The position numbers were made by a program, and so were the translations under genes. This document shows positions 48,475 to 56,507 of a stretch of DNA of 64,000 nucleotides, piece after piece (positions within the stretch are counted from its first letter, which is position 1; each line of letters opens with the position of its first letter). Source of the stretch: Sphingosinicella sp. LHD-64. GTDB lineage: Bacteria > Pseudomonadota > Alphaproteobacteria > Sphingomonadales > Sphingomonadaceae. Below the pieces are notes generated by a model that made no database searches, was not told the origin of the DNA, and worked only from the letters and a program-made list of their open reading frames with translations. Location of the stretch: NCBI RefSeq assembly GCF_031157375.1, contig NZ_JAVIFV010000003.1:186001-250000 (forward strand), in the 5' to 3' direction.

Positions 48475-49568
48475 ACGATCTCCTCGGCGGCACGGGCCGG
48501 CGCGGCGGCGGTTGCGTCGCCGAGCGCCCGCGCGACGAAGGCCGTCTGGAACGGTTCGTAGAGCGGGTGCCGTCCCGCCGCCGCCTCGATCGTCGGCCAG
48601 AACGCTGCGTGATCGCGCACGACATCGCCGCAGCCCTGATAGTCCTCCGCGCCCTCGCGCCACGACATGTTCGGTGCCTCGAGCAGCACGCAGGGACGGG
48701 GCCGGGCGAGATATTCGACGATCTGGCTGGAAACGTCGCCGACATAGAGATCGGCCATCTCGGTATAGCTGCCGTCGACCATCGCGAAGCTGCCGGTATC
48801 GACATGGACGTGCGGTGCCTCTCCGGCCGCCGCGAGCACCGCGAGCGCACCGGGATCGCGCTCGAACAGGCGCTGATGCGGCGCGAGCACGACATTGTAG
48901 CGATCCTGCGCCACCAGCCTTTCGACGATCTCGCGCCCCCAGTCCCACCAGGACGAGCAGTAACGCTGCCAGTGCGGCGTGTAGAGAAGCACCGGCCGGT
49001 CGTCGGCGAAGAGATCGCCGCGGCGCAGCGACGGCCGGAAGCTCGCCTTGGCGTAGCCGGTCTCGACGATCCGCTCGGCGCGGATGCCATGGGCGAGATG
49101 ATCGGTCGTGTGGAACCCGCTCGGCACCAGCAGCCGCGCGGCGTAGCGCAGCCGCCCGTCGCGATTGTAGTTGAGCGGCCCGGCGCCATGAACGGTGAAC
49201 AGATAGCGCGCCTTTGCGGGCAGCAGCCGTGGCAGCCAAAGGCTGGTCTGCTCGGCGCAGACCACGACACGCGTCCCGATCAGCCGCGGCGCGAGCCGCG
49301 CCAGCATCGGCATCTTTGCCGGCAGCGGCGGATTGCGGCCGGGCTCGAAGCCATTGAGTTTCAGGAAACCGGGCGCCCGCCGCAACCGCACGTTGCGATG
49401 CTGCGGCCCCAGCCAGTCGGCGACCAGGTCCTCATGGGCGGAGGTGCTGACCCACAGGTCGATCGGCAGATCGGGCCGTCGCCGGGCCAATGCGTCGACA
49501 ATCGGCCACAGATGCGGCGCGAGCAGCATCTCGCCAAGGAACAGGAATGCAACATCGCTGCGGCCCAT
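48399..49568 (-). CDS. CDP-glycerol glycerophosphotransferase-like protein (TagB/TagF relative)
   Basis: 389 residues. A GT-B-like arrangement is suggested by LYTPHWQRYCSSWWDWG, VVLAPHQRLFERDPG and the late segment MADLYVGDVSSQIVEYLARPRPCVLLEAPN, which resemble the C-terminal part of teichoic-acid glycerophosphotransferases; VVVCAEQTSLWLP and FTVHGAGPLNYN occur in the N-half. Such enzymes add polyol-phosphate units to a membrane-bound acceptor. Finding one with a CDP-alcohol phosphotransferase and nucleotidyltransferases suggests a phospho-polyol product. Convergent overlap with the previous gene is 76 bases. Confidence 0.78.
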   Translation of the reverse strand: MGRSDVAFLFLGEMLLAPHLWPIVDALARRRPDLPIDLWVSTSAHEDLVADWLGPQHRNVRLRRAPGFLKLNGFEPGRNPPLPAKMPMLARLAPRLIGTRVVVCAEQTSLWLPRLLPAKARYLFTVHGAGPLNYNRDGRLRYAARLLVPSGFHTTDHLAHGIRAERIVETGYAKASFRPSLRRGDLFADDRPVLLYTPHWQRYCSSWWDWGREIVERLVAQDRYNVVLAPHQRLFERDPGALAVLAAAGEAPHVHVDTGSFAMVDGSYTEMADLYVGDVSSQIVEYLARPRPCVLLEAPNMSWREGAEDYQGCGDVVRDHAAFWPTIEAAAGRHPLYEPFQTAFVARALGDATAAAPARAAEEIVQVLAEASVASQETSFWPRARAMKA

Positions 49569-49614
49569 GGCCTTCCTACTTCACGCTACGGCACGCCACG
49601 ACCACTGGACGATT

Positions 49615-50319
49615 CTAACCCTTCCAACCCGCAATATGCTCGACGCGGTCGATCTCCACCCAATGGCCCTTGTCGATCACCACGCCGTGGACGGGGCCAG
49701 TCTTCGCCAAGTCGTCGATGATCGCATGGTGGAAGCTCTGGATGCCGTTCTCGGCACGCATCGCCTTGTCGAGCCCGGCCCGGTACACGCCGCCGTCGTC
49801 GACGCTCGCGATGACGCCGAGGGAATGGAAACGGGCACGCGACGGATTGAGCGTCTTCGCCACCTGACGCACCAGTCCTGCCTCCATTTCCACCAGCATT
49901 TCGTCCAGAACCGGCGAAACCATCGGCTCGACGAAAAGGTTCACACCCTGCTGAATTCGCGACAGGCCGTCTGAAATCAGCGTCGGCTCGTAGACCGTGT
50001 CGCCGTTCAGGATCGCATAGCGGCCCTCGAGCAGGTCGCGGGCCGCCCAGACGCTGGAGATGCTGCTCGACACCGCCCAGAACGGGTTAAAACGCAGTTC
50101 CACGTCGTCGCCGCGCGCCGCGAGATGGTCCGCGAGGCGATCGATGCGATAGCCGCCGACGACGATGCGGCGCTTGACCCCGGCCGCGGCAAGCGCGTCG
50201 AGCTGGTGATCGACGATCGCGCGGCCGCCGACCTCGATCAGGCATTTCGGCCGGTCGGCGGTGAGCGGCAGCAGCCGCGTGCCCTTGCCGGCGTTCAGCA
50301 GGATGGCGGTGTCGATCAT
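49615..50319 (-). CDS. Sugar-phosphate/phosphocholine cytidylyltransferase-like nucleotidyltransferase
   Basis: 234 residues from ATG 50319. This is the most classical nucleotidyltransferase of the cluster: AILLNAGKGTRLLPLTADRPKCLIEVGG, with the complete GxGTR and PKCL motifs, IVVGGYRIDRL, YAILNGDTVYEP (metal Asp), and a C-terminal VVIDKGHWVEID. It resembles LicC-type phosphocholine and glucose-1-phosphate nucleotidyltransferases. It probably activates a phospho-alcohol or sugar phosphate as its CDP/NDP form for the neighbouring transferases. Divergent from the FMN enzyme, 64 bases away. Confidence 0.88.
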   Translation of the reverse strand: MIDTAILLNAGKGTRLLPLTADRPKCLIEVGGRAIVDHQLDALAAAGVKRRIVVGGYRIDRLADHLAARGDDVELRFNPFWAVSSSISSVWAARDLLEGRYAILNGDTVYEPTLISDGLSRIQQGVNLFVEPMVSPVLDEMLVEMEAGLVRQVAKTLNPSRARFHSLGVIASVDDGGVYRAGLDKAMRAENGIQSFHHAIIDDLAKTGPVHGVVIDKGHWVEIDRVEHIAGWKG

Positions 50320-50383
50320 CGGCGGAGCGCCTAGCCGCCAATTATGGCGAGACTTGGAAGGCACGCATGCTAGGAATTGCCTG

Positions 50384-51532
50384 ATGAATGTCAGGCACTG
50401 CCACAATATCGACGACTTCCGGCGGCTGGCGAAGCGGCGGCTGCCCGGGCCGGTGTTCGACTATATCGACGGCGGCGCCGACGACGAGGTGACCCTCAAA
50501 CGCAATACCGCCGCCTTCGACGATTGCGATCTCGTCCCCAACGTGCTCGCCGGGGTCACCGACATCGACATGTCGGTCACCGTCATGGGCCGCAGGATCG
50601 AGATGCCGCTGATGCTCTCGCCGACCGCGATGCAGCGGCTGTTCCACTGGGAGGGCGAGCGTGCCGTCGGCCGGGCGGTCGAGAAGTTCGGCACCTGGTT
50701 CGGCATCTCGACGATCGGCACGGTGAGCATCGAGGAGATCGGCCGGACGGTTTCCACGCCCAAGCTCTTCCAGCTCTACGTCCACCGCGATCCCGGCCTC
50801 AACCGCGCGCTCGTCCAGCGCTGCAAGGACGCCGGCTTCGATGCGATCGCACTCACCGTCGACACGATCGTCGGGGGCAACCGCGAGCGCGACCTCCGCA
50901 CCGGCTTCACCACGCCGCCGCGCTGGACGCCGCGATCACTGGCGAGCTTCGCCGCCCATCCCGGCTGGACCTTCGACTATCTGCTGAGGGAACCCTTCGC
51001 GCTCGCCAATGTGAGGGACTTCGTGACGGACGGCAGCTCGGTCGCCTCGGGAGTCGCCGAATATATCGACAAGATGTTCGATCCGGCGATGGACTGGAAG
51101 GCGGCCGAGGCGATCCGGGCGGACTGGGGCGGCCCGTTCGCCCTCAAGGGCGTGATGTCGGTCGCCGACGCCCGCCGCGCCGTCGAGATCGGGGCGAGCA
51201 CGATCTACGTCTCCAACCATGGCGGCCGCCAGCTGGACGGCAGCCGCGCCCCGTTCGACCAGCTCGCCGAGATCGTCGACGCAGTCGGCGACAAGCTGGA
51301 GGTGATCTGCGACGGCGGCATCCGCCGCGGCAGCCACGTGCTGAAGGCGCTCAGCGTCGGCGCCACCGCCTGCTCGGGCGGCCGCCTCTATCTCTACGCG
51401 CTGGCGGCCGGCGGCCAGGCCGGCGTCGAGTGCGCGCTCGGCAAGCTCCAGGCCGAGATCGCCCGCGGCATGCGCCTCATGGGCGTCACCCGGATCGACC
51501 AGCTCTCCCGCGACAACCTGCGCTGGCGCTAG
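50384..51532 (+). CDS. FMN-dependent alpha-hydroxyacid dehydrogenase (LldD-like)
   Basis: 382 residues from ATG 50384. The fold starts DDFRRLAKRRLPGPVFDYIDGGADDEVTL; the active-site motif SNHGGRQLDGS carries the catalytic His and Arg, and CDGGIRRGSHVLKALSVGA binds the FMN phosphate. This family includes L-lactate dehydrogenase, glycolate and mandelate oxidases. The close similarity in layout to LldD suggests respiratory oxidation of L-lactate or a related acid at the membrane, but the substrate is not proved. It shares a CTAG stop with the convergent YfiB-like gene. Confidence 0.9.
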   Translation: MNVRHCHNIDDFRRLAKRRLPGPVFDYIDGGADDEVTLKRNTAAFDDCDLVPNVLAGVTDIDMSVTVMGRRIEMPLMLSPTAMQRLFHWEGERAVGRAVEKFGTWFGISTIGTVSIEEIGRTVSTPKLFQLYVHRDPGLNRALVQRCKDAGFDAIALTVDTIVGGNRERDLRTGFTTPPRWTPRSLASFAAHPGWTFDYLLREPFALANVRDFVTDGSSVASGVAEYIDKMFDPAMDWKAAEAIRADWGGPFALKGVMSVADARRAVEIGASTIYVSNHGGRQLDGSRAPFDQLAEIVDAVGDKLEVICDGGIRRGSHVLKALSVGATACSGGRLYLYALAAGGQAGVECALGKLQAEIARGMRLMGVTRIDQLSRDNLRWR

Positions 51533-52047
51533 GCTGTCGCCGGGCAGGGCCCCTGCCCTTCGCCCGACGAGGGCACGATGATCACCACCCGCCGGTTCTC
51601 CGCCCGGCCGGTGCGGGTCGTGTTGCTCTCGATCGGCCGGGTGTCGCCGAATCCCTCGGCGCGCAGCAGCCCGCGCGCCATGCCGCCTTCGACCAGCGCA
51701 TTGGCGACGACGAGCGCGCGGCGCTCGGACAGCTGCTGGTTGTACTCGGCCGTGCCGGTGCTGTCGGCATGGCCCTCCACCCGCGCGCTGCGGATCTCGA
51801 CCGCGCACAAGGCCGTGGCGATCCGGCGCAGGGCCTCGGCCTGGACTGGATCGATTTCGCTGCCGTCGGTTGGGAAGAGCAGCCGGCTCGACATGTCGAA
51901 CAGCCACGCCTCGTCGCCCTCGACGAAGCCCTGCGCCTGCAGCACCGCCTCTTGCGCGGGATTGAGACCGGCCTGGGGCGGCGGCATGGTCTGGCAGCCC
52001 GCCAGCGCCAAGGCGACAAGAACAAGACAACGACCCGGTATCGACAT
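51529..52047 (-). CDS. OmpA-domain outer-membrane lipoprotein, YfiB-like
   Basis: 172 residues from ATG 52047. Signal peptide with the lipobox LAGC (Cys18), then a short linker and an OmpA domain: LLFPTDGSEIDPVQAEALRRIATAL, VEGHADSTGTAEYNQQLSERRALVVANAL and FGDTRPIESNTTRTGRAENRRVVI, the peptidoglycan-binding pattern. It lies 17 bases after the YfiN-like gene. In Pseudomonas YfiB binds YfiR and relieves inhibition of YfiN under envelope stress; the gene order here supports the same role. Confidence 0.85.
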   Translation of the reverse strand: MSIPGRCLVLVALALAGCQTMPPPQAGLNPAQEAVLQAQGFVEGDEAWLFDMSSRLLFPTDGSEIDPVQAEALRRIATALCAVEIRSARVEGHADSTGTAEYNQQLSERRALVVANALVEGGMARGLLRAEGFGDTRPIESNTTRTGRAENRRVVIIVPSSGEGQGPCPATA

Positions 52048-52064
52048 CACGTCAACTCCCACAG

Positions 52065-53291
52065 TCACTCGGCCCCGTCCGCAGCGCGGACGCGGCGCTT
52101 CTTCTCGGCATACATCGCCCGGTCGGCCTTGCGCAGCAGCGCCGCCGCATCGCGGCCATGTTCGGGATAGAGCGCGATCCCGGCGCTCAGCGCCGGCCGG
52201 ACCTCGCTGCCGTCGGGCAGCGTGAACGGGCGCTGCGACGTCCCGGCGATCTCGGCGGCCATCGGTCCCGACCGCGCTGCGGCATCGTCGCCGACCAGCA
52301 GCACGACGAACTCGTCGCCGCCGACTCGTGCCACCACGTCGGCGGCGCCTGCGCAGGCCCTGATCCGCATCGCCATTTCGACCAGCACGGCATCGCCGGC
52401 GGCATGGCCGTGCCGGTCGTTCACTGCCTTGAAGCCGTCGCCGTCGACATAGATCAGGCCGACCGTCGCTTCCGCCGTCTCCGCCTCCTCGAGCGCCCGG
52501 GCGATCTGGTTCTCGAAGAAGGCGCGGTTGGGCAGGCCGGTCAGCGCGTCGTGGGTGGCGCGGTAGGCGAGCGTCTCGTGCTCCGATTCCACATGCGATC
52601 GCCACGCCTCGAGCTCGGCGAGCAGCGCATTGAAGTCGTCGCCCAGCGAATCGATTTCGGCGATCTCCGCCCCCGGCACCCGCCGCTCGAAGGCGCGCTC
52701 GGCACGGACCTCGTGCGCCACGCGGGCGATCGCCGCGAGCGGATCGGCGACGGTGCGCTGCAGGCGACGCGACAGCGCCCGGCCGACGACGGCGATGATG
52801 AGGAGGCAGGCCAGCATGCCGGCGAGGCCGCGCAGCAGCAGATGCGCCAGCCCCGCGCCGCTGCCCCTGAGCTCGACCTCGCCGATGCGCTGGCCCTGAT
52901 AGGTGACCGGCGCCACCGCTGGCGCGAGCATGGCGAGCCCGCGCACGATGCGTTCGCCCGGGAAATGCAGCCCGTTCGCCTCCGATCGCCAGGCGTACAT
53001 CTCGCGACCGTCGGTCGTGCGGACGACGAGCAGCTCGACGTCCCCGGTCCGCACGACCGGGGCCAGCGCCTCGGCCAGCGCAATGCGATCCTCGAACACC
53101 AGCGCCGCTTCGGCCGTGTAGGCGGCGGCCTGGGCGGTGAGCCGCACCTCCTTCTGCGCATAGTCGCGGGCGGCGAGATAGCCGACCAGCAGCATCGCGA
53201 AGGCCGACAGGGTCACGGCGAACAGGGTCACCCGCGCATGGACGCGGGCGAGCGCGTCGCGGATGGTGGGACGGGGCGCCGGCGCACTCAT
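52065..53291 (-). CDS. Membrane diguanylate cyclase with periplasmic sensor, YfiN-like
   Basis: 408 residues from ATG 53291. Layout: transmembrane helix (about 20-41), a periplasmic CHASE8-like domain (about 45-145), a second helix (about 148-170), a HAMP region, then a GGDEF domain with the intact active site GGDEF at 324-328. It makes cyclic di-GMP from two GTP. The inhibitory-site pattern RxxD that should precede it by five residues reads GAAD, so product inhibition is probably absent. Its start overlaps the YfiR-like stop (ATGA). Periplasmic control by YfiR is expected. Confidence 0.9.
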   Translation of the reverse strand: MSAPAPRPTIRDALARVHARVTLFAVTLSAFAMLLVGYLAARDYAQKEVRLTAQAAAYTAEAALVFEDRIALAEALAPVVRTGDVELLVVRTTDGREMYAWRSEANGLHFPGERIVRGLAMLAPAVAPVTYQGQRIGEVELRGSGAGLAHLLLRGLAGMLACLLIIAVVGRALSRRLQRTVADPLAAIARVAHEVRAERAFERRVPGAEIAEIDSLGDDFNALLAELEAWRSHVESEHETLAYRATHDALTGLPNRAFFENQIARALEEAETAEATVGLIYVDGDGFKAVNDRHGHAAGDAVLVEMAMRIRACAGAADVVARVGGDEFVVLLVGDDAAARSGPMAAEIAGTSQRPFTLPDGSEVRPALSAGIALYPEHGRDAAALLRKADRAMYAEKKRRVRAADGAE

Positions 53292-53860
53292 AGCGGGTCT
53301 CCCACGGCGCCGGACAGGCGCAACACGCGGGGGTCGACGCGGACCCGGCTGCGCGACACGGCATCGAGATTGAGGTCGAGGCCGACCTCGGCGCGCGCCA
53401 CGCGCAGGCAGAACATCGCGCCGGCCCGACATTGTGGATCGGCCTCGTCGATCGTCACCACCGCCTGGCCGCGCATCCGGCCGAGCAGCGCGACGCGATC
53501 GGCTGCGGCCATCGATCCGAGATAGACCGCGTCACAATCCTCGGCGCGGGCGGCCGGCGCGGCGATCCGCCGAACGGTGGTCCGGGGGCCAGGCCCTGCT
53601 GCCGCGCCGATCTGCCCTGCGAAGCGCGGCGCCCCGGCGATGCAGATGCGAACCACCGGGGGCGAAGCGGGCCAGCGGCTGTAACCGAGAATGCCGTGAA
53701 CGATGCGCGCCACCGCTTGCGGCTGGCCGGCCGGACCGGCGCCCACGCGCGCCTGGGCAAGGCTGACCGCGGCCTCCTCGGCCGCCGCCCCCGACACCGC
53801 CAGCATTGCCGACAGGAACGCAACAAATGTCGATCGAACCGGCAACGCCCCCTCCCGCAT
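53288..53860 (-). CDS. YfiR-family periplasmic repressor (DUF4154)
   Basis: 190 residues with a signal peptide ending AAAE. The mature part has the DUF4154 look: AVARIVHGILGYSRWP, VRICIAGAPRFAG, CDAVYLGSM and the C-terminal end VGLDLNLDAVSRSRVRVDPRVLRLS. The four cysteines (ICIA, EDCD, PQCR, MFCL) match the two redox disulfides that control YfiR stability. It would bind the YfiN sensor domain in the periplasm and hold cyclic di-GMP synthesis off. First gene of the yfiR-yfiN-yfiB unit. Confidence 0.87.
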   Translation of the reverse strand: MREGALPVRSTFVAFLSAMLAVSGAAAEEAAVSLAQARVGAGPAGQPQAVARIVHGILGYSRWPASPPVVRICIAGAPRFAGQIGAAAGPGPRTTVRRIAAPAARAEDCDAVYLGSMAAADRVALLGRMRGQAVVTIDEADPQCRAGAMFCLRVARAEVGLDLNLDAVSRSRVRVDPRVLRLSGAVGDPL

Positions 53861-53921
53861 GTCGGGGAGACCATCTCCATCAGCGGCAGGGGGCGCCTTT
53901 AGCCGGAACGGCTCCGGAATG

Positions 53922-55337
53922 CTATGCCGTGGTTACCGGCGTCTCAACCGTTTCGGGGTCATCGGTGCGGCCGCCCCAGTTCAGGTTGCGGGTGACGTAC
54001 ATCACCGCGGCCAGCGCCACGAAGAGCATCAGCGACCCGATCAGCAGCGAATAGGCCTCGAGGCTGAGCAGCACGTAGAGCACCGCATAGAGGCCGGCGA
54101 GCAGCGCGCCGATGAACGCGGCCCGCCGCCAGCTCTTCAGCACCGCCGCCGAATAGGCGGTGTTGAGCGCTGCGATCGCGCCCGCGGCGACCAGATAGGC
54201 CGGCGCGAAGCCGATCACCTCGGCGAAGGCGAGCAGCAGCACGAAGAACAGCACCAGCCCGGCGCCGACCAGCAGATACTCGACCCCGGAGACGCGCACG
54301 CCGCCGATCACGTCGAACATCAGGAAGGCGAGGAAGGTGAAGCCGATGAACAGGAAGCCGTATTTGGTCGCACGATTGACCTGCGAATAGAGATCGACCG
54401 GCTGGACCAGGTCGATCTGTGCGAGCTGCCCGCCGGGCGGAGTTGCGCCGCGCGGCCCATATTCGTCCGTGACGACGGGCGGCGGCGGGGCGGCACCGGG
54501 CGCACCGGTGGAGACCAGCGACTGGCCGAGCGCGAGATTGCCGACCCGATAGACGGCGTTGAAGCCGTCGGCGGTCACCGTCCGATCGGAGGGAAGGAAG
54601 CTGCCCTGGAAGCTCGGATGCGGCCAGGCGGAGTGGACGCGCCAGCGCGTGTCGCCCGCCTGCGGCGCCAGGCTCAGCGACCCGTTGCCGCGGAACTCAT
54701 ATTCGAAATCGACGAGGATCGGCTGGCCGGCCAGCGCGCCGGCGTCGAGCCAGGCGAAGAAGCCCCGCCCGCCGGTCGCGCCGCTGCCGCCGCCCGGCTG
54801 AAGTCGCAGCGTCCGTCCGCCGACCCGGATGCGCGGATTGGCGCCGAGCCCGCGCGGATCGGTGAGGCCGAAGCGCAGCTCGGCGCGGGTGAGGTCCATG
54901 TCCGCGACCGCGACCGCGAGCTGCGACAGATCGGCCGGCATGGCGAAGCGCGCCCGCCCGCGCACCCGGCTGTCATAGACGACGACCTCGTAGATCGACC
55001 GCGCCCGGCGCTCGGGCCGGACCTCGGTCGAAAGGTCGGCAATTTCGGGCGACAGGGTCAACTCGCGCTGCACCTGGCGCGACCGGGTGACCTGCTGGCC
55101 GTTCTCGGTGACGGTCTCGCTGGTCGTGGCGCGATAGGGGATGACGAGCGTCGGCCCGGCGATCACCTGCGGCCCGCCCCACCCCTCGGCGATGCTGGAG
55201 CGCGCGAATTCCGACTGCTGCTGCCGGTCGTAGACCAGCAGCCAGACGGTGAAGAGCGGGAAGGAAAGCAGGAAGCCGATGAAGATGGCGAGCGCCAGCT
55301 TCGTCCCGGGCGACCGGTCCGTGGAAAGTAGCGACAT
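53922..55337 (-). CDS. creD: Inner-membrane protein CreD
   Basis: 471 residues from ATG 55337, preceded by AAGGAG. One N-terminal transmembrane helix (AIFIGFLLSFPLFTVWLLVYDR), a large periplasmic beta-rich domain (about 45-320), and five or six C-terminal helices with YGFLFIGFTFLAFLMFDVIGG, the CreD family pattern. In E. coli it belongs to the CreBC response and influences envelope integrity and beta-lactam tolerance; creBC genes are not nearby here. A palindromic operator is not obvious. Confidence 0.92.
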   Translation of the reverse strand: MSLLSTDRSPGTKLALAIFIGFLLSFPLFTVWLLVYDRQQQSEFARSSIAEGWGGPQVIAGPTLVIPYRATTSETVTENGQQVTRSRQVQRELTLSPEIADLSTEVRPERRARSIYEVVVYDSRVRGRARFAMPADLSQLAVAVADMDLTRAELRFGLTDPRGLGANPRIRVGGRTLRLQPGGGSGATGGRGFFAWLDAGALAGQPILVDFEYEFRGNGSLSLAPQAGDTRWRVHSAWPHPSFQGSFLPSDRTVTADGFNAVYRVGNLALGQSLVSTGAPGAAPPPPVVTDEYGPRGATPPGGQLAQIDLVQPVDLYSQVNRATKYGFLFIGFTFLAFLMFDVIGGVRVSGVEYLLVGAGLVLFFVLLLAFAEVIGFAPAYLVAAGAIAALNTAYSAAVLKSWRRAAFIGALLAGLYAVLYVLLSLEAYSLLIGSLMLFVALAAVMYVTRNLNWGGRTDDPETVETPVTTA

Positions 55338-55434
55338 GTTGGACGACTCCTTTTGTGGACTCAACTCGTCGTATGTAATGCACGGTTCATCGTCAAGTTC
55401 CCTGCGATGAGCCGTTTTCACGCAGGTTCGCCGG

Positions 55435-55944
55435 ATGCGTCCGCCCACCCTCCTCCCCCTCGCCTTCCTCGCCGCCTGCGGCGCCTCTGTGGACAGCGCG
55501 GCGCCGCCGGCGACCGGCACCTCGACGGAGATGCCGGTGGGCGCCGTCGTGCTGCCGGCGGCAAGCGTGCCGACGATCCTGCAGCAATGCTCCCGCCAGT
55601 CTCCGACCGCGGGCGAGGGCGGCTGGCAGCCGTCGGCGGGCGAGATCGTCGCGCTGGAGGCGGCCGCCGCCGCGGCGCTGCGCGCGCGGCAGGAGACGAA
55701 CGACCCCGACTGGTCGCGCTTCCCGGACAACTGGCGGCGGCAATATGTCGGGCTCGTGCGCGGCGGCCGGCGCTTCATCTACGGCAACGCGTACCCGCGC
55801 GACGTCGACCGCCACGCCCGCGACTCCGGTCAATGGCGGCGCGAGCCAGTGATCGTGTGCGACGGCGGCCCGTCCTTCTTCGGCGTCGAATATGATGTCG
55901 AGGCGGGCCGGATCACCCAGCTCGCCTTCAACGGCGGGTTCTGA
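55435..55944 (+). CDS. Lipoprotein of unknown function
   Basis: 169 residues with a lipobox LAAC (Cys15) after a short signal peptide. A Ser/Thr/Pro-rich linker is followed by a compact domain of strands with conserved aromatic residues: WSRFPDNWRRQYVGLVRGGRRFIYGNAYP and VIVCDGGPSFFGVEYDVEAGRITQLAFNGGF. Two further Cys residues (LQQCSR, VIVCDG) may form a disulfide. The VCDGGPSFFGVEYD segment is a good search key. I do not recognise the family. Divergent from creD, separated by 97 bases. Confidence 0.75.
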   Translation: MRPPTLLPLAFLAACGASVDSAAPPATGTSTEMPVGAVVLPAASVPTILQQCSRQSPTAGEGGWQPSAGEIVALEAAAAAALRARQETNDPDWSRFPDNWRRQYVGLVRGGRRFIYGNAYPRDVDRHARDSGQWRREPVIVCDGGPSFFGVEYDVEAGRITQLAFNGGF

Positions 55945-55952
55945 GGCCGATC

Positions 55953-56034
55953 GTCACCCCGGCGCAGGCCGGGGTCCAGCCCTTCAGGCAAACATTACAG
56001 CCTTCATCTGGATACCGGCCTTCGCCGGTATGAC
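55953..56034. repeat. Dispersed two-hairpin element (copy of the 33969 type)
   Basis: GTCACCCCGGCGCAGG start, a CCCCGG...CCGGGG hairpin, about 35 bases, then the same second hairpin ATACCGGCCTTCGCCGGTAT as at 34013, ending TATGAC. It lies between convergent genes. Confidence 0.85.
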
Positions 56035-56054
56035 GAACCAACGGAACAGATCGC

Positions 56055-56507
56055 CTAGCCGATCAGCCGCGCCCGCTGCTCGTCGCTGAGCAAAGCGCAA
56101 TAGTCGGCCTTGCCGAACCAGCGGTAGCGATTGGCGGCGACCCGGTCGTAGAGCCAGTCACGCAGACTCTCCGGCAGCACGCCCATCGCCCTCAGCAGCC
56201 GCCACCAGCCGCCGAGCACCGAGAACAGCGCGAGATAGCCCGCACTCTTGGTGAACGCCCGCCCGTCGCACAGGAACAGATAGGTGTCGTCCATCGCCAG
56301 CCCGTAATGGCGGTAGAGCGCCGCGCCGAGCGCGCCCTGCGCCGAGGCCATGTCGACGCGACGCTCGCGGTCGTGCCGCATGATGAAGGCGGCCCCGCCC
56401 GAGCAGAGCACGCAGACGGCGTCGAACACGAACAGCGGCCTCTCGCCGAAGTCCGGCACGGCGGGATCGTCGCGCCAGGACCAGAGCTTGCCGGCCAGCT
56501 CAGGCAT
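56055..56507 (-). CDS. DCC-family (DUF393) thiol-oxidoreductase-like protein
   Basis: 150 residues. The family motif DxxCxxC is FDAVCVLCSGG; the His region MRHDRERRV and the downstream RYRWFGKADYCAL also fit. DUF393 proteins are predicted thioredoxin-fold disulfide proteins. An extra 25-residue N-terminal extension (LAGKLWSWRDDPAVPDF) precedes the motif. It overlaps the upstream saccharopine-dehydrogenase-like gene by 8 bases, so both come from one transcript. Confidence 0.85.
   Translation of the reverse strand: MPELAGKLWSWRDDPAVPDFGERPLFVFDAVCVLCSGGAAFIMRHDRERRVDMASAQGALGAALYRHYGLAMDDTYLFLCDGRAFTKSAGYLALFSVLGGWWRLLRAMGVLPESLRDWLYDRVAANRYRWFGKADYCALLSDEQRARLIG

Noticed and set aside
43729-50319. 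The cluster as a molybdenum-cofactor or simple LPS sugar pathway
   Set aside because: No other moa/moe genes or glycosyltransferases of LPS type are present, and a CDP-alcohol phosphotransferase is not part of either route.
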